From Desulfovibrio sp. (GTDB taxonomy: Bacteria > Desulfobacterota > Desulfovibrionia > Desulfovibrionales > Desulfovibrionaceae): 64,000 nucleotides of DNA. Below, in pieces: positions 31,851-43,825 of this stretch. Position 1 is the stretch's first letter; each line of letters opens with the position of its first letter. The notes below the pieces were generated by a model. It was given only the letters and a program-made list of their open reading frames with translations, did no database searches and had not been told where the DNA came from. The stretch covers positions 558,001 to 622,000 of the forward strand of contig NZ_JAVESS010000001.1 of assembly GCF_034006445.1 (NCBI RefSeq). Direction: 5' to 3'. The position numbers and the translations under genes are program-made.

Positions 31851-34800
31851 ATGCGTACTGTTACTATTACTCGTCCGGCGGCTTCGCAGCAGGCCCTTGT
31901 GCCAGCTGAACCCGATGCACGGATTGCTTTGACTTTTCCTGCTGACGAAGCAACCCTTGAGCGCTCTGGCAATGACCTTTTGTTCCGCTTTGACGACGGA
32001 TCCAGCGTCCGTGTCGAAAATTTCTACACGGAATATACCAAGGACACTGCCCCCAGCTTTGAAGTTGACGGTCAGCTCGTCAGCAGCGCAGACTTTTTTG
32101 CCGCAATGGGCCCGGACCTCATGCCTGCGGCTGGCCCTGCCACCGCTGGGCGCGACAGCCACTACAGCGAATATGTTGACAGTAGCCTGCAAAGCGGCCT
32201 GGATCATCTTGATGGGCTTGACTATGGTTTTACCCTTGCCCCTGTCGCCGCTGAAAACCTTTTGAGTGCGCCGCTGGCCAACCAGACCCCGACTCTGAAC
32301 ACCGATGGCGAATTGATATCCATTTCACTCAAGGAATCCGGCTGGGTTAAAAACCCTTCCGGTAATTTTGTTCCCGAACCTGGCGTGGCTACCATGAGCG
32401 GCAGTTTTACTGCCAATGATCCTGATGGCGACACTCTCAGCGCTTCTGTTATCATTAACGGGGCGTCCTATGCCGTTAATGCCTTAGGCACCACCACCAT
32501 CACCACAGATTACGGCACATTTACCATTACGCCTTCCAACGCCGGTTCAAATGTGACCTACAACTATACCTACACCCTGAACAATGAAGACTACGGCAAC
32601 GCAGACTCGCTGAAACAGGGCGAAGTCCACACTGACAGCATTGTTGTCTCCATCACCGACGGCATCAATACCAGCATAACACAGCCCATCAATGTGATCA
32701 TTGAAGGCACCAATGACGCGCCCGACATTGTCAGAGTTGATGACGTTACGCTGAAAGAAGACGGCGTTTTTGCCGGTAGCTACGGTCAAAAGGACACCAC
32801 CAACGCGCTTGATCCCAATGAAAACGCTTCCACCCAGGCTGGCGGTATCGGGCCGGATCAACACAAAACAAGCATTGAAGGCCAGATCATCGCGCGCGAT
32901 CCTGACCACGACAGCGTGCTGACCTACAGCATCACTGACAATTCTGGCAGTGCCATAGCTGTTGGCAGTGTTGTTGGCCTTGTTGATGGGACACTGCCTG
33001 TAACCGTCACGGGCATTGCGACTGACTCCAACAATCCCAACATCACCATCTACCATACTGAATATGGCGATCTCAGCCTTGATACGTCGTCAGGCAGCTA
33101 TACGTTTACCCTTAGCGGCACTGAGGCCGGAGGCAAAACCAACGCCCTTGCTGAAGGCCAGAAAGTGCATTTGCAGTTCAGACCTTCCGTGCAGGACGAG
33201 CATGGCCTGAAAGACTTTGATGTTGACCACCTGCGTGACGGCAGCATCCCCGTGGGCGGCGACAACACCATTGACGTGAATATCATTGGCACCAATGACC
33301 GCCCGATTTTTACCGGTGATGCCGCCCACTGGAACAATGCCCAGATGCTGCCCGACGAAAATGGCGTGAACCAGGAAAGCATCAAGGAATCCGGCAAGGT
33401 CAACGATGCCAGCGGCGCCAATGACAACGTCAAGGTTACAGGCTCCATAGCCGCCACTGACTACGACAACGACGCGCAATTGCGCTATGGCTTCAAGGTG
33501 ACGGACTCTTCTGGCCAGGAGGAGATGGTCAGCAAGCTTTATGTCGTGCCCAATGGTACTGACGGGTATGTTCTGCTCACCGAAGCGGACTTTCACGCGC
33601 TGAACACCACAGACTATTACGGCACGCTGAATATCACCACCAACAGCGCCACCAACAGCGCGTCCTATTCTTTTACCCTCAAGAACAGCTCCACCTGCGT
33701 TCAGGGCATGAACGAGGGCGACACAATGCTTGTGGAGGTTGAAGTCGTTGTTAAGGACGAATTCGGCGCATGGAATGACATTCCATTGAAGCTTCAAATC
33801 GTTGGCGCCAATGACGCTCCCTACTTTACTGATGGCAGCAAGGGCACTGTCAAGGAAAGCGGCGTGTACGCCCCCGACAATAATCTCTTCCCCAATCCCG
33901 CGGAAAATACTCCTACCACGGACGTCGGCGACGCCAATCTGACTGACCCCACCACACCCAATGGGGAGCACAAGCTGACCTTCTCCGGTCACGTCGAAGC
34001 CAATGACGTGGACTTTGGCGATAACGCCAAGCTGACGTATGGCATGGCCAATTCAAGCGGCACGCCTATTGCGGCGGCTGCTGACGGTTCAACCACTGTT
34101 TACTATCTTGCCGACGGCACCGTTACCGACCAGGTCCCCGGCGACAATTACTATGGCACTCTGAAAATGAATGCCGATGGAACCTTTGAATTCACGCTCA
34201 ATGATGCCACTGGCGGCCCCGCTGACAAACTGAGCGAAGGCGAGCAAAAGATCATAACTCTTTCGCCCACGGTAAGCGACGGACAAGCCACCACCGTAGG
34301 CAATGGCCAGATTGTCATTACCGTTGTGGGCACCAACGACGTTCCAAAACTCACCATCACGCACGACAATACCGCCATGACCGGCGTCATTGGCGGCATC
34401 TTCCAGGATGACAAAACTGTCCAGGTAGCCACGGGCAAGCTGGCCATCCACGATATGGATGTGCTGGACATGAAAAATGGCCTCGACATCAAGGTAGAAA
34501 ACACTGCCGCTCACGCGGACGGCATTGATCTGGCCAGCAGTACATCCGACAACACCATCAAGGTCAGCGGACTGTACGGTGACCTGTATGTTGTGCGCAC
34601 CTCATCGGGCAGTGACCATACCGACGACACCTACACGTACCGCTATGTGATAGACCCCATACGCGCCGCCGCTGTGGGCAAAAATGAAACCAGTCAGGAC
34701 GACTTCACCATCACCATCCGTGACCAGTTTGGCGCGTATGATGAAAAGCAGCTTATTTTTGAAGTGGTCGGCAGCGATGATCCCACCAGCACCGGGATTT

Positions 34801-37800
34801 CCGGCGGCCGTGGCATCGTTGTGGAAAACGGCGTTATGCCTGCCGGATTCGTGAGAGCTACCGACAGTCAGGACACTGTGTACAAGGCACAGTACCAGAA
34901 CGAAGAAAAGGGACAGCCCGAATCCAAAGGCGAAATCTACGCCCACGATGTTGACAAGAGCGACCAGGAAGCCCTGAACAACCCCAGCGCTGATGCCACG
35001 ATGCACTACGTTATTGTAGACGGCAACGGCGAACGTCATGACGTCAACACGCTCATGAGCGGGAAGGACTCCATCGAAATCGAGCTCAAATACGGAAAGC
35101 TCATTATCGAGCGCACCAAGGAGGACGGAGAACACGACAACACGCCCCCGTTCAAGTATACGTATGAACTCGACAACGACAATCCCGATGTGCAGAAGCT
35201 TAATTTCAATGAAAAGCTGACCGACGACTTTAAAGTGCAGGTGTATGAAACCGACGACAATCATGTCATCACAGGCCCGCCTGTGAACACCACGCCTGCC
35301 GACATCACAGTGCAAGGCACCAATGACAGACCTATCATTGACATTGGCACTCTTGATAAGTTGTCCATGGAAGAACACTACGACAAGAACGTCGACGGCA
35401 AGATCCTCAAGGGACAAATTGCCATTACGGACTATGAGGATGCCGGCACGTATGACCCGACAGACCAGACATGGCATTCTGAAGTTGTTTCTGCGGGTGA
35501 CGGCTTTACTTTCTCGCTGGTCAAACTGCTGTCTGGAAAATCCGTTTCCAACGAGGCTTTGCGCGGTCCTGACCTTGGCGATGAAGCCAACTTTGACCTC
35601 AAAAGCGACACTTTTATTGTCCAGGGCACGTACGGCATTCTCGAAATCAATCAGCAGACGGGCGCGTTTACCTATACCCGCACCGATGATCTCACCTGGC
35701 TCAACAACAATGAAACCGCAGAAGACACCTTTTACGTGCGCGTAAAAGACCCCAATGGCGCATACTCCGAAGTAAAGCCCATCGTCATCACCATCAACGG
35801 CAATGACGATCCAGGCGTTCTCAAGGGCCATGAGGAGAGCATCAAGGAAGACGGCGTGGACGGCTCGGACCTGCCCAGCGAGACCTACTACTACCTGCAT
35901 TATGACGGCACGAGCAGCCACGGGCATGTGCACCACCTTGGCGCTAACCACCCCGAAAACGGAAGACCTGCTGATACAGATTTTGTGGTCAAGGGGCAGC
36001 TCCACGTGGACGACCCGGACTTTTCAGACAGGCCAACTCCTGGTTCTGGCGTTTCTGATAAGTATACGTATGACGAACCGGCTGTGAGCTTTCCCGTTGC
36101 GGCTAAAGACGACGGCGCGAACATCGGCGACATCAGCGGCCCTGTTTCCGGCAGCGACGGATCTTCGGTTTACACCATCAACGGTTACGGTACGCTTACG
36201 CTCTGGCCGGACGGAAAGTACACCTTTGAACCGCTCATGGATGGCGACAAGCTCGCGGCGCCCATCAACCACCTTGCCATCGGGGAGTCCGTGGTCATAA
36301 CCGTGCCTGTCACCGTAACCGGTTCGGGAAAAAATCACGCTGGCGAAACGACCAAAGATAACCTGGTGATCACTATCAATGGCACCAATGACGCTCCGGT
36401 GGTGACCTCAGAAACATCCGGCAGCGTTTCGGTGACCTACACTAACACCCTTACCGGGCAGGAGGTCACTTCCAAGTTCACTTTTGGCGAGCGAGGCGAC
36501 CATGCCGTTGTTATAGACAGCGACGAAATGGCCCATTGGGATAGGACTAATGGTGGAAACCTTACGGTAAACGGATCGCTCCAATCGCAAAGTATCGTCA
36601 AGGACGTCGACCACGGCGATCAGAGCAGACTCGTCTTTTTTGCTGTTGACGGCAAAGCCACCACTGGAGAAGCCCAGGGCAACCTGGTGCAGGAGATTGT
36701 CGGCGAATACGGCACGCTTATTATCCAGCGCGATGGTTCATATCAGTATACCCTGGACAAGTACGGCGCTAACTACAAAAACCTTGTCGCCGGAGACTCT
36801 AAAGCCATTACGGAAGAAATCTTCGATGTCTATGTGCGTGATCCCCACAATGCCACGTCTGAAGAACCCATCAAGCTTGTCATCAAGGTGGCTGGCCCTG
36901 ATGCGGATCACGGCGGCGGCTCGGGGACTCCTGTTCCCAATCCCGATCCGGGCGAGGGCGGCGGTTCGCATCCTGGCTCTGAGCTGAAAGATCAGCAGAA
37001 CCATGTCACGGAAGATGATACGTATACTGCCACTGGCAAGGTGGGCGGCGACGGCTACTATGATGCTGGCCTCAAGCTGACGGGCTTTACGTCCTCTGAT
37101 AGCGGAGACACGGGCGGCAAAGCCACAGACAATATGATTGTCACCAAGTACGGCACCATTACTCTCAAGCCAGACGGTACTTATACCTACACCCTGAATA
37201 ACGACCACCCTGACGTGCAGAAGCTTCGTCAAGAAGACCATATAGTGCAGAAATTCACGGTTACTGCCAAAGACGGCACTTCAACGGTTATCGAAATCAC
37301 CGTGAATGGCACCAATGATCTGCCCTTTGTGGTGAGTTCGTCCGACGGCAGCCTGACGCAAAATTCTGGCGGCATATGGGCCAATACTACCACGACCGGC
37401 AACTTTGAGGCCAAAGACCTAGATATGGTGGAAGGCCAGAACCTTATCCTCAAAGGCGACGGCGTTACGTCCACTGGCACGGATACCTACACAGTTCAGG
37501 GCCAGTATGGCGTATACACCATCACCAAGACGGTCGTTAACGGAAACTCGCATTTCGAGTATACGTACACGCTTGATCCCGCCTATCAAAATGACAACTT
37601 TGGCGGGCAGGTAGAGGATTCCGTGACCATCCAGATCAGCGACGGCAAGGCAAACGCGAACCACACGCTGAATGTCACCCTGGATGCCAAAAACGATGCC
37701 CCGGTAATCACCAAGGCTGACGATCTTAACGTCATTGAGGATAGCAAGATTATCAGCGACACAAACACGGTTTCGGCAACCGACCCTGATATGCCTTTCC

Positions 37801-40316
37801 CCGGAAGCGATGCAGATAAGCTTTCCTACAGCGTGGCCAACGCTGACGGCAGCGGCGAAGGATCCATGGTGGTTGGCAAGTACGGTGTTTTGGTTATGGG
37901 CGCTGACGGCAGCTATTACTTCAAGCTGAATAGTGCCAGCCCCGAGGTTCAGGCTCTGAACGGGGCAGATCCCAACGACCCGTCTTCGAAGCCTGAATCC
38001 ATTAGTGAAAAATTCAGGGTCATCGTCAGAGACGACAAGGGCGGCGTCACCTACAAGGAAATCACTGTAGACATTCAGGGCACTGACGATATGCCCATGC
38101 TCTACCTCTACGGTGTGGACGGATCGCTTGCGGCAACCGGACCTGCCGGGTCTGGCGCGTTGCTTGTCGTCAAGGAAAAGCAGGGCGGTACTGACGCTGA
38201 CTATACCGTGCATGGCAAGGCACTGGGGTATGATGCGGATGCGGACGACTACGACAACTTGAAGTACAGCATCAAGGATGGCGGCAGTAACGCAACCGAG
38301 GTCACAATATTCGCTGTCAAGACCGCCTCAGGCTGGGAAGTCACTTCAAGTTCTACTCCTGGCGCTGTGGAGATGGGTTCCCTGAGTATTAACGACACGT
38401 CAGGTCTCTATACCTTCAAGGGCAAGCCTGACGGCATCGCCAAACTTGGCGTTGGCGAGGAACTCAACATCCTCGGCACTGTTGTGGTTCAGGACACGCA
38501 CGGCAATGAATCCACGGCCGACCTGAACATCAACATCATGGGCACCAATACCACGCCCATCATTGTTGATTTCACTGGTGATAAACATCCTGACTACACC
38601 GCCGATCCTCTGAACAAGGACGATTTTGATTTTGCGCAAAGCAGTGACGACAAATATACGCCGCTTACCGGTGAAGTTGTTACCCTTGACGCTGACGGCG
38701 ATGCCACGCAGGTCTTCATCAGGGTGGAGGACTCCATACTTGGCGAGCGGAACGTCACCGAACTGGAAGGCAAATATGGCAAGCTGACGCTTACCGTAGA
38801 TGCTAACGGCAAAACGCACTATGAATACAAGGTGACCAACCCCAACGCCATCAAGGCTCTGGGAGAAGAGGAAACTGACAAGGACACCTTTAACCTTGTT
38901 GTGCGCGACCCGTATGGAGCCGAAGGTACAGGAAGCCTCGTCATTGACATTATAGGCACTAATGACAAACCTGTGATTTCCGTGAATGGCGCGAACAGCA
39001 CCATTACTGTCACAGATCCGGACACGAAGGATACGCATACCCTCACCATTATTGTTAACGGAACGGAACATGCACTTGTGGCGGATCCCAACAATCCAGC
39101 GCATTTTACATCCAACCTTCCTGATGGAAAGCTCACGCTGCTCTATGAACAGGCAAGCAACGGCGAAAAACAATGGAAGTACACCTTTGAACCTGATCCT
39201 TCCAAGACAGGCAGCATTCCTTCCACCGAAACCAAAGAATTTGATTTCTCGGTGAAGGTGACAGACCAGCATGGAGCCAGTGATACGTCGGACAACGTGA
39301 CAATCAGCTACACAGGCACAAACCATGCGCCTGTGGGCCAGGATGTGACGCTGCCCCTGACCCTCATCAACGGCGTCATTCCGGCTGGAGACGTAATTCC
39401 GTTTCACAATGATCCCTTGTCCTTCAAAGACCAGGATGGCGATCACCTCAGCTATGTATTCAAAGACAGTCATGGCGCCGATGTCACGGTTTCCGGTTCA
39501 TCAACTATAATAGATGGTGAATTTGGAACACTTGAACTTATCACCAACAGCACTGGCGATGGGTATGAGTACAAGTACACGATGTCCGACGATACGGCCG
39601 TGCTGAAAAAGCTGGCCGAAATGTACGCCAATGGCGAGGACGTGAAGGACGAGTTCCAGTACAAGGTCAATGACGGTGTCTGGACGAATAGCGATTCCGG
39701 CAAGGTTGAAGTGCACTTGAATGTCGATAACCACGCAAGCGGGCCTTTTGGTGATGAAAGCGCAACCAGCCCGCAGGTGGTCTTTGGCGGCAGCGGCAAT
39801 GACGTGCTTCATGGCGGCTCCGGCAATGACATCCTTTCCGGTGGCAACGGCAACGACATGCTTTATGGCGGTCTTGGCGACGACACGCTCTTTGGCGGCG
39901 CCGGAAATGACTATCTTGATGGCGAGGCCGGAAAAAACGAACTCTACGGCGGCGATGGCAATGATGTGCTTGTGTTCAACGCCAACAACACCGTTATGGA
40001 CGGCGGCGCCGGCATTGACATGATGATAGGCGCAGACAAGGATACGCTCGACAGCCTGTTCGCCAACCCTGCTGCCAATCCCGTCAAGAATGTTGAAATA
40101 TTTGTGACGGATGGCGGCACAGGCCTGACCAGTCTGTCCAGCCTTGAAAGCCACGGCGTGGTTCTGAATGGTAATGAAAAAATTGAGCTGTCGTCAGACT
40201 GGAGCCAAAGCGCCAGCCAGACCCCCAGCAGCATGTCCAGTGACTATGTGGCCTTTACCAGCGACAATATGACCATACTCGTTGCCAAGTCCGCTCTGGC
40301 TGAAGGTATCGTGTAA
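31851..40316 (+). CDS. Giant type I-secreted RTX adhesin with VCBS/cadherin-like repeats
   Basis: A 2821-residue surface protein. The ATG at 31851 follows GGAGG; an earlier in-frame start would run through the hairpin leader and is rejected. Residues 1-100 resemble a BapA/LapA-type prefix ([17 protein letters not shown]). About fifteen VCBS-like repeats of 100-200 residues follow, each ending in a linker such as [20 protein letters not shown] or [10 protein letters not shown]. Residues about 2644-2705 are RTX Ca2+-binding nonapeptides ([17 protein letters not shown] ...), then a C-terminal type I secretion signal region. Likely roles are surface attachment and biofilm. No ABC exporter, membrane fusion or TolC gene lies beside it in this window. 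Confidence 0.92.
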   Translation: MRTVTITRPAASQQALVPAEPDARIALTFPADEATLERSGNDLLFRFDDGSSVRVENFYTEYTKDTAPSFEVDGQLVSSADFFAAMGPDLMPAAGPATAGRDSHYSEYVDSSLQSGLDHLDGLDYGFTLAPVAAENLLSAPLANQTPTLNTDGELISISLKESGWVKNPSGNFVPEPGVATMSGSFTANDPDGDTLSASVIINGASYAVNALGTTTITTDYGTFTITPSNAGSNVTYNYTYTLNNEDYGNADSLKQGEVHTDSIVVSITDGINTSITQPINVIIEGTNDAPDIVRVDDVTLKEDGVFAGSYGQKDTTNALDPNENASTQAGGIGPDQHKTSIEGQIIARDPDHDSVLTYSITDNSGSAIAVGSVVGLVDGTLPVTVTGIATDSNNPNITIYHTEYGDLSLDTSSGSYTFTLSGTEAGGKTNALAEGQKVHLQFRPSVQDEHGLKDFDVDHLRDGSIPVGGDNTIDVNIIGTNDRPIFTGDAAHWNNAQMLPDENGVNQESIKESGKVNDASGANDNVKVTGSIAATDYDNDAQLRYGFKVTDSSGQEEMVSKLYVVPNGTDGYVLLTEADFHALNTTDYYGTLNITTNSATNSASYSFTLKNSSTCVQGMNEGDTMLVEVEVVVKDEFGAWNDIPLKLQIVGANDAPYFTDGSKGTVKESGVYAPDNNLFPNPAENTPTTDVGDANLTDPTTPNGEHKLTFSGHVEANDVDFGDNAKLTYGMANSSGTPIAAAADGSTTVYYLADGTVTDQVPGDNYYGTLKMNADGTFEFTLNDATGGPADKLSEGEQKIITLSPTVSDGQATTVGNGQIVITVVGTNDVPKLTITHDNTAMTGVIGGIFQDDKTVQVATGKLAIHDMDVLDMKNGLDIKVENTAAHADGIDLASSTSDNTIKVSGLYGDLYVVRTSSGSDHTDDTYTYRYVIDPIRAAAVGKNETSQDDFTITIRDQFGAYDEKQLIFEVVGSDDPTSTGISGGRGIVVENGVMPAGFVRATDSQDTVYKAQYQNEEKGQPESKGEIYAHDVDKSDQEALNNPSADATMHYVIVDGNGERHDVNTLMSGKDSIEIELKYGKLIIERTKEDGEHDNTPPFKYTYELDNDNPDVQKLNFNEKLTDDFKVQVYETDDNHVITGPPVNTTPADITVQGTNDRPIIDIGTLDKLSMEEHYDKNVDGKILKGQIAITDYEDAGTYDPTDQTWHSEVVSAGDGFTFSLVKLLSGKSVSNEALRGPDLGDEANFDLKSDTFIVQGTYGILEINQQTGAFTYTRTDDLTWLNNNETAEDTFYVRVKDPNGAYSEVKPIVITINGNDDPGVLKGHEESIKEDGVDGSDLPSETYYYLHYDGTSSHGHVHHLGANHPENGRPADTDFVVKGQLHVDDPDFSDRPTPGSGVSDKYTYDEPAVSFPVAAKDDGANIGDISGPVSGSDGSSVYTINGYGTLTLWPDGKYTFEPLMDGDKLAAPINHLAIGESVVITVPVTVTGSGKNHAGETTKDNLVITINGTNDAPVVTSETSGSVSVTYTNTLTGQEVTSKFTFGERGDHAVVIDSDEMAHWDRTNGGNLTVNGSLQSQSIVKDVDHGDQSRLVFFAVDGKATTGEAQGNLVQEIVGEYGTLIIQRDGSYQYTLDKYGANYKNLVAGDSKAITEEIFDVYVRDPHNATSEEPIKLVIKVAGPDADHGGGSGTPVPNPDPGEGGGSHPGSELKDQQNHVTEDDTYTATGKVGGDGYYDAGLKLTGFTSSDSGDTGGKATDNMIVTKYGTITLKPDGTYTYTLNNDHPDVQKLRQEDHIVQKFTVTAKDGTSTVIEITVNGTNDLPFVVSSSDGSLTQNSGGIWANTTTTGNFEAKDLDMVEGQNLILKGDGVTSTGTDTYTVQGQYGVYTITKTVVNGNSHFEYTYTLDPAYQNDNFGGQVEDSVTIQISDGKANANHTLNVTLDAKNDAPVITKADDLNVIEDSKIISDTNTVSATDPDMPFPGSDADKLSYSVANADGSGEGSMVVGKYGVLVMGADGSYYFKLNSASPEVQALNGADPNDPSSKPESISEKFRVIVRDDKGGVTYKEITVDIQGTDDMPMLYLYGVDGSLAATGPAGSGALLVVKEKQGGTDADYTVHGKALGYDADADDYDNLKYSIKDGGSNATEVTIFAVKTASGWEVTSSSTPGAVEMGSLSINDTSGLYTFKGKPDGIAKLGVGEELNILGTVVVQDTHGNESTADLNINIMGTNTTPIIVDFTGDKHPDYTADPLNKDDFDFAQSSDDKYTPLTGEVVTLDADGDATQVFIRVEDSILGERNVTELEGKYGKLTLTVDANGKTHYEYKVTNPNAIKALGEEETDKDTFNLVVRDPYGAEGTGSLVIDIIGTNDKPVISVNGANSTITVTDPDTKDTHTLTIIVNGTEHALVADPNNPAHFTSNLPDGKLTLLYEQASNGEKQWKYTFEPDPSKTGSIPSTETKEFDFSVKVTDQHGASDTSDNVTISYTGTNHAPVGQDVTLPLTLINGVIPAGDVIPFHNDPLSFKDQDGDHLSYVFKDSHGADVTVSGSSTIIDGEFGTLELITNSTGDGYEYKYTMSDDTAVLKKLAEMYANGEDVKDEFQYKVNDGVWTNSDSGKVEVHLNVDNHASGPFGDESATSPQVVFGGSGNDVLHGGSGNDILSGGNGNDMLYGGLGDDTLFGGAGNDYLDGEAGKNELYGGDGNDVLVFNANNTVMDGGAGIDMMIGADKDTLDSLFANPAANPVKNVEIFVTDGGTGLTSLSSLESHGVVLNGNEKIELSSDWSQSASQTPSSMSSDYVAFTSDNMTILVAKSALAEGIV

Positions 40317-40341
40317 ACAGCCTAGACACACGCAAAGAACA

Positions 40342-40372
40342 CGCGGGCCGTCACTTTTAGTGACGGCCCGCG
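40342..40372 (+). terminator. Terminator of adhesin gene
   Basis: Perfect thirteen-pair stem (CGCGGGCCGTCAC against GTGACGGCCCGCG) around a TTTTA loop, 25 bases after the stop codon, followed by CTTGTTTC. Confidence 0.85.
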
Positions 40373-40509
40373 CTTGTTTCTGCCAGCTTCTGCCGCACAT
40401 CCCGCTCCATCCTCTTGGCACAGACACCTTGACCTTCCCACCCGTGCAGCTTATGATCCTGTGAATAAATACGGCTTTTTCAGCCCAACCCGTACCGGAG
40501 GCTTGCCGC

Positions 40510-40719
40510 ATGTTTGGCATTGGCGTGCAAGAGTTGTTGCTCATACTGGTAGTTGTTCTTCTGCTTTTTGGCGCGAACAAACTGCCCGAAATTGGCGGCG
40601 GCCTTGGCAGGGCTATTCGCAACTTCCGGCGGGCCTCTTCTGAGCCTGATGAAATTGACATCACTCCAAAAAACAAAAAACCTTCCTCCACTGATGACGA
40701 CCCCAGCCATAAAGCCTGA
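40510..40719 (+). CDS. tatA: Twin-arginine translocase subunit TatA
   Basis: A 69-residue protein with one N-terminal membrane helix ([20 protein letters not shown]), the conserved Phe20-Gly21 hinge, an amphipathic helix [18 protein letters not shown] and an acidic/basic disordered tail, as in TatA/E. TatA oligomerises with TatBC to pass folded, often cofactor-bearing proteins over the inner membrane; in sulfate reducers these include periplasmic hydrogenases. tatB and tatC are not adjacent, which is common in this group. Its ATG is 27 bases before the ACT gene's start region. Confidence 0.92.
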   Translation: MFGIGVQELLLILVVVLLLFGANKLPEIGGGLGRAIRNFRRASSEPDEIDITPKNKKPSSTDDDPSHKA

Positions 40720-40746
40720 GTCCAGCCGGACATAAAGGATTTTGTC

Positions 40747-41175
40747 ATGAAAGCAGAACAATTATCCGTATTTTTGGAAAACAGGGCCGGACGCCTGGCA
40801 GAAGTGACCCGCACACTGGCTGAAGCAGGCATTAATATTCGTGCTTTGTCGCTTGCGGACACTTCAGACTTTGGCATCCTGCGCATGATCGTTTGCGATC
40901 ATGAAAAAGCCAAAGCCGTTCTTAAAGAAAAAGGCTTTACTCTCGGCCGCACCAGCGTTGTGGCTGTGGAAGTCTCTGACAGGCCCGGCGGCCTTGATGA
41001 CGTGCTGCAACTGGTTTCGCGCAACGGCATAAATGTGGAATATATGTATGCCTTTGTCCAACGCGAAAACGAAAGCGCTGTCATGATCTTTCGCTTCGAC
41101 AAAGTGGATCAGGCGGTTGAGGTGCTTCAGGCAAACAATTTCACCATTATTCCCGCCGCACGCCTCTGCGCCTAA
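40747..41175 (+). CDS. Tandem ACT-domain protein
   Basis: A 142-residue protein made of two ACT domains: [20 protein letters not shown] (about 5-65) and [20 protein letters not shown] (about 72-135). Each has the glycine-containing turn that binds amino acids at an interface. Such stand-alone tandem ACT proteins lie near amino-acid or phenylacetate-CoA genes and are assumed to sense amino acids; no catalytic domain is present. It starts 27 bases after tatA and may share its transcript. Confidence 0.85.
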   Translation: MKAEQLSVFLENRAGRLAEVTRTLAEAGINIRALSLADTSDFGILRMIVCDHEKAKAVLKEKGFTLGRTSVVAVEVSDRPGGLDDVLQLVSRNGINVEYMYAFVQRENESAVMIFRFDKVDQAVEVLQANNFTIIPAARLCA

Positions 41176-41228
41176 TAAATCCTGCTTTTGGCGAGCGCTC
41201 AGACGCTACGCCCTGCCACAATGTCATA

Positions 41229-41264
41229 CAAATACCCCTTGGCCACAGCGCCGAGGGGTATTTG
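41229..41264 (+). terminator. Terminator after ACT-domain gene
   Basis: Fourteen-pair stem CAAATACCCCTTGG / CCGAGGGGTATTTG (one G-U) around an eight-base loop, followed by CGTTTC. Confidence 0.75.
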
Positions 41265-41454
41265 CGTTTCACAGAGCGCATCTGCATCCGTGCGCAAACG
41301 CCCCGCCACGCCCTGCATGTCACGTCAGCAATGCGGCATATCCGCCAGCGGCAGCATGGGGCACTTTCTTTGCAATTATGTACTCTTCGTAAACAATGCC
41401 GGGGCACAGGCCAAAGACATCCCCTGTTCAACCAGGTACTGCGCGTGTACCCTG

Positions 41455-41585
41455 CTAGAGCAGTTTACGAATGAAATGAGTTAAATGCTCTGCAAGGATT
41501 TTTCTGAAAATCCTTGCCACGAAATGCGAGTAGGCGGGCTTTTGCCTGCCGCACGCGAGCATTTCAAGTGTTAAATGCTCTAAGA
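41455..41585. repeat. Intergenic hairpin-array element, copy 1
   Basis: A dense run of inverted repeats between the ACT gene and glpK: GCAAGGATTTT/AAAATCCTTGC (41492-41517), GGCGGGC/GCCTGCC (around 41533-41550) and GAGCATTT/AAATGCTC (41557-41580). The edge word TTAAATGCTCT appears twice (about 41481 and 41571). It shares GTGTTAAATG-CTCTAA and the general plan with the element at 50949-51085. Together they look like a dispersed palindromic repeat family. Confidence 0.6.
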
Positions 41586-41615
41586 CCGCTGGCTTTTGAA
41601 TCAGGTGGAGGACAT

Positions 41616-43133
41616 ATGGCTGCACAGTATATATTGGCTCTTGATCAGGGCACAACCAGTTCACGGGCAATCCTCTTTGACCACAACGCCAACATCGTTC
41701 AGATCGCGCAAAAAGAATTCACACAACTCTACCTTCAGGCGGGCTGGGTGGAACACAGCCCCAATGAAATTTTCGACTCACAAAGTTACGTTGTTCGCGA
41801 ATGCTTGCGCAATGCACAGGTAAGCGGCAACGCCCTGGCAGCCATCGGGATCACCAACCAACGCGAAACCACCATTGTTTGGGAAAAATCTACCGGAGCG
41901 CCCATCTATAACGCCATAGTCTGGCAAGACCGTCGCACCGCAGCCTTTTGCGACCAGCTGCGGGCCGAAGGAAAAGCCAGGGTCATTCAGGATAAAACCG
42001 GTCTTGTCCTTGACGCGTATTTCTCCGGCAGCAAGATACGCTGGATTCTTGATACCATTCCCGGCGCCCGCGCGCGGGCTGAAGCAGGCGAACTTCTGTT
42101 CGGCACAGTGGATACATGGCTTGTCTGGAATCTCAGCAAGCGTGGGGCCCATGTCACGGATCCCTCCAATGCCAGCCGCACTCTGCTTTTTAACATTCAC
42201 ACGCGGCAATGGGATGATGAACTGCTGGCAATCATGGGCGTACCGCGTGCCATGTTGCCCGAAATTGTCCCCTCTTCCAGCATCACAGCGTGGACGCATC
42301 CTGAATTTTTTGGGCACGCCGTCCCCATTGCCGGCATTGCAGGAGACCAGCAGGCAGCGGCATACGGCAACGGCTGCATGAAAGAAGGCATGGCCAAAAA
42401 CACTTACGGAACTGGCTGCTTTCTGTTGCTGAATACCGGCGAAAGGCCACCCACAAGCCAGAACAACCTGCTTGCCACAGTGGCGTGGCAAACAGACCGG
42501 GGCTGTTCTTACGCTCTTGAAGGCAGTGTTTTTGTGGCGGGTGCGGCTGTTCAATGGCTCCGGGACGGGCTTGGACTCATCAAAGACTCGTCCGAGCTGG
42601 AAGGGTTGGCAACCACTGTCCCTGATAATGGCGGCGTATATATGGTTCCGGCATTTGTGGGCATGGGCGCACCCTATTGGGATCAATACGCCAGGGGTAC
42701 GATTGTCGGCCTGACAAGAGGCACCACAAGAGGCCATATCGCCCGCGCCGCCATTGAGGCCATTGCTTTACAGACGCTCGATATTATTGATGCCATGAAA
42801 AAAGACACTGGCATCAGCCTTACGACCTTGCGTGTGGACGGCGGCGCCAGCAGAAACAACATGCTTATGCAGTTTCAGGCCGACCTCACGGGAGTGGTGG
42901 TGGAACGCCCCACCATTACAGAAACAACGGCTCTTGGCGCTGCATACCTGGCGGGGCTTGCTGTGGAATTTTGGGAAAGTGAAGAAGCTCTTGCCCATAA
43001 ATGGAAGCTCGATCGCCGCTTCACGCCCACAATGGCGCAAGACAAAAAAGAAAAAATGCTGCACCAGTGGCACCGCGCCGTTGCACGGGCCTCGCATTGG
43101 ATAGAGGAACAGACGCCTGACCAAGCGCCATAG
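41616..43133 (+). CDS. glpK: Glycerol kinase
   Basis: A 505-residue FGGY-family kinase that phosphorylates glycerol to sn-glycerol 3-phosphate with ATP. The N-terminus has [17 protein letters not shown] (phosphate-binding), followed by [32 protein letters not shown] and IVWQDRRTA, all glpK-specific; the C-terminal adenosine site [17 protein letters not shown] is present. The ATG at 41616 (AGGTGGAGG just upstream) is used, not a longer upstream frame that would enter the hairpin repeat. No glpF or glpD is adjacent. It suggests glycerol use as carbon or electron donor. Confidence 0.95.
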   Translation: MAAQYILALDQGTTSSRAILFDHNANIVQIAQKEFTQLYLQAGWVEHSPNEIFDSQSYVVRECLRNAQVSGNALAAIGITNQRETTIVWEKSTGAPIYNAIVWQDRRTAAFCDQLRAEGKARVIQDKTGLVLDAYFSGSKIRWILDTIPGARARAEAGELLFGTVDTWLVWNLSKRGAHVTDPSNASRTLLFNIHTRQWDDELLAIMGVPRAMLPEIVPSSSITAWTHPEFFGHAVPIAGIAGDQQAAAYGNGCMKEGMAKNTYGTGCFLLLNTGERPPTSQNNLLATVAWQTDRGCSYALEGSVFVAGAAVQWLRDGLGLIKDSSELEGLATTVPDNGGVYMVPAFVGMGAPYWDQYARGTIVGLTRGTTRGHIARAAIEAIALQTLDIIDAMKKDTGISLTTLRVDGGASRNNMLMQFQADLTGVVVERPTITETTALGAAYLAGLAVEFWESEEALAHKWKLDRRFTPTMAQDKKEKMLHQWHRAVARASHWIEEQTPDQAP

Positions 43134-43245
43134 CGACGCATTGCAGGTACCTGCCCAAGCGCCAGCACCTCGCATTTTTGGTGCGCACACCTCTGCGGCA
43201 TTGCAGGGTTTCTGACATCAGGGGCAATCAGCTTCACTCTGGTTC

Positions 43246-43275
43246 TTGACTTACCCCCGCCCATTGCGCTAGTAA
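43246..43275 (+). promoter_or_regulatory. Probable promoter of tRNA-Leu
   Basis: TTGACT (43246-43251) and TAGTAA (43270-43275), spacing 18, about 46 bases before the tRNA. Confidence 0.5.
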
Positions 43276-43320
43276 TGCTTTTCGCACGTACGGGCAGGGA
43301 TAAAACCAGCCCCACGTCTT

Positions 43321-43407
43321 GCCGGGATGGTGGAATTGGTAGACGCAGCGGACTCAAAATCCGCCGAGGGCAACCTCTTGCGAGTTCAAGTCTCGCTCCC
43401 GGTACCA
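43321..43407 (+). tRNA. tRNA-Leu (anticodon CAA)
   Basis: An 87-base class II tRNA with an encoded CCA. Acceptor GCCGGGA pairs with TCCCGGT; D arm GGTGGAATTGGTAGAC; anticodon arm GCGGA-CTCAAAA-TCCGC gives CAA, reading UUG; a long variable arm (CCGAGGGCAACCTCTTG) marks leucine; T arm GAGTTCAAGTCTC. All arms are intact. Confidence 0.95.
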
Positions 43408-43415
43408 AAGAAATT

Positions 43416-43445
43416 AAGGGCTTGCAGAAATGCAGGCCCTTTTTC
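43416..43445 (+). terminator. Terminator after tRNA-Leu
   Basis: Stem AAGGGCTTGCA / TGCAGGCCCTT (eleven pairs with one G-U) with GAAA tetraloop and a TTTTT tail. Confidence 0.85.
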
Positions 43446-43720
43446 GTTGTTTTTTCTGCACCATCTTGCACCAAATCAACAGGCGGCATCAATTCGGCTG
43501 CTCTGGACTCCCCCCTGAGTAACGTGGGCATGGGTTTTGCCGCGGTCTGAACGCTCGAATTTGCACGGTCATTCTTCGCAAGGGGCAGCGGCATGCAGCA
43601 CCGCCTAAGTCATATACAAAATTGTTTTAACATCCCGCTGATTTTACAAAAATGTCTTAATATCCATACCCTTTTCAAAATATTATCATGCAATTACAGA
43701 TTATTATAAAAAAAACATCC

Positions 43721-43738
43721 TTGGAACACCTCTTGCTT
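43721..43738 (+). promoter_or_regulatory. Sigma-54 promoter of urea transport/urease operon
   Basis: TTGGAACACCTCTTGCTT fits the -24/-12 consensus (TGGCAC-N5-TTGC) with one substitution and the required ten bases between GG (43723-43724) and GC (43735-43736). The start would fall near 43747, about 80 bases before urtA. An activator-binding site upstream was not identified; an NtrC-like enhancer protein is expected. This implies induction under nitrogen limitation. Confidence 0.72.
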
Positions 43739-43825
43739 AGGTATGTCCAGTAGCAAGCAGCGCGGCGACCATGGGGGTGCGTCGCGTCATGTACAGCCAT
43801 ACAGACAGTTCCAAGGAGGCTCCAT

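Noticed and set aside
33090..39473. Long minus-strand open frames inside the adhesin gene (33090-33992, 34602-36005, 37419-38213, 38400-39473)
   Set aside because: They are antisense shadows of a repetitive, codon-biased gene, have no Shine-Dalgarno and match no family.
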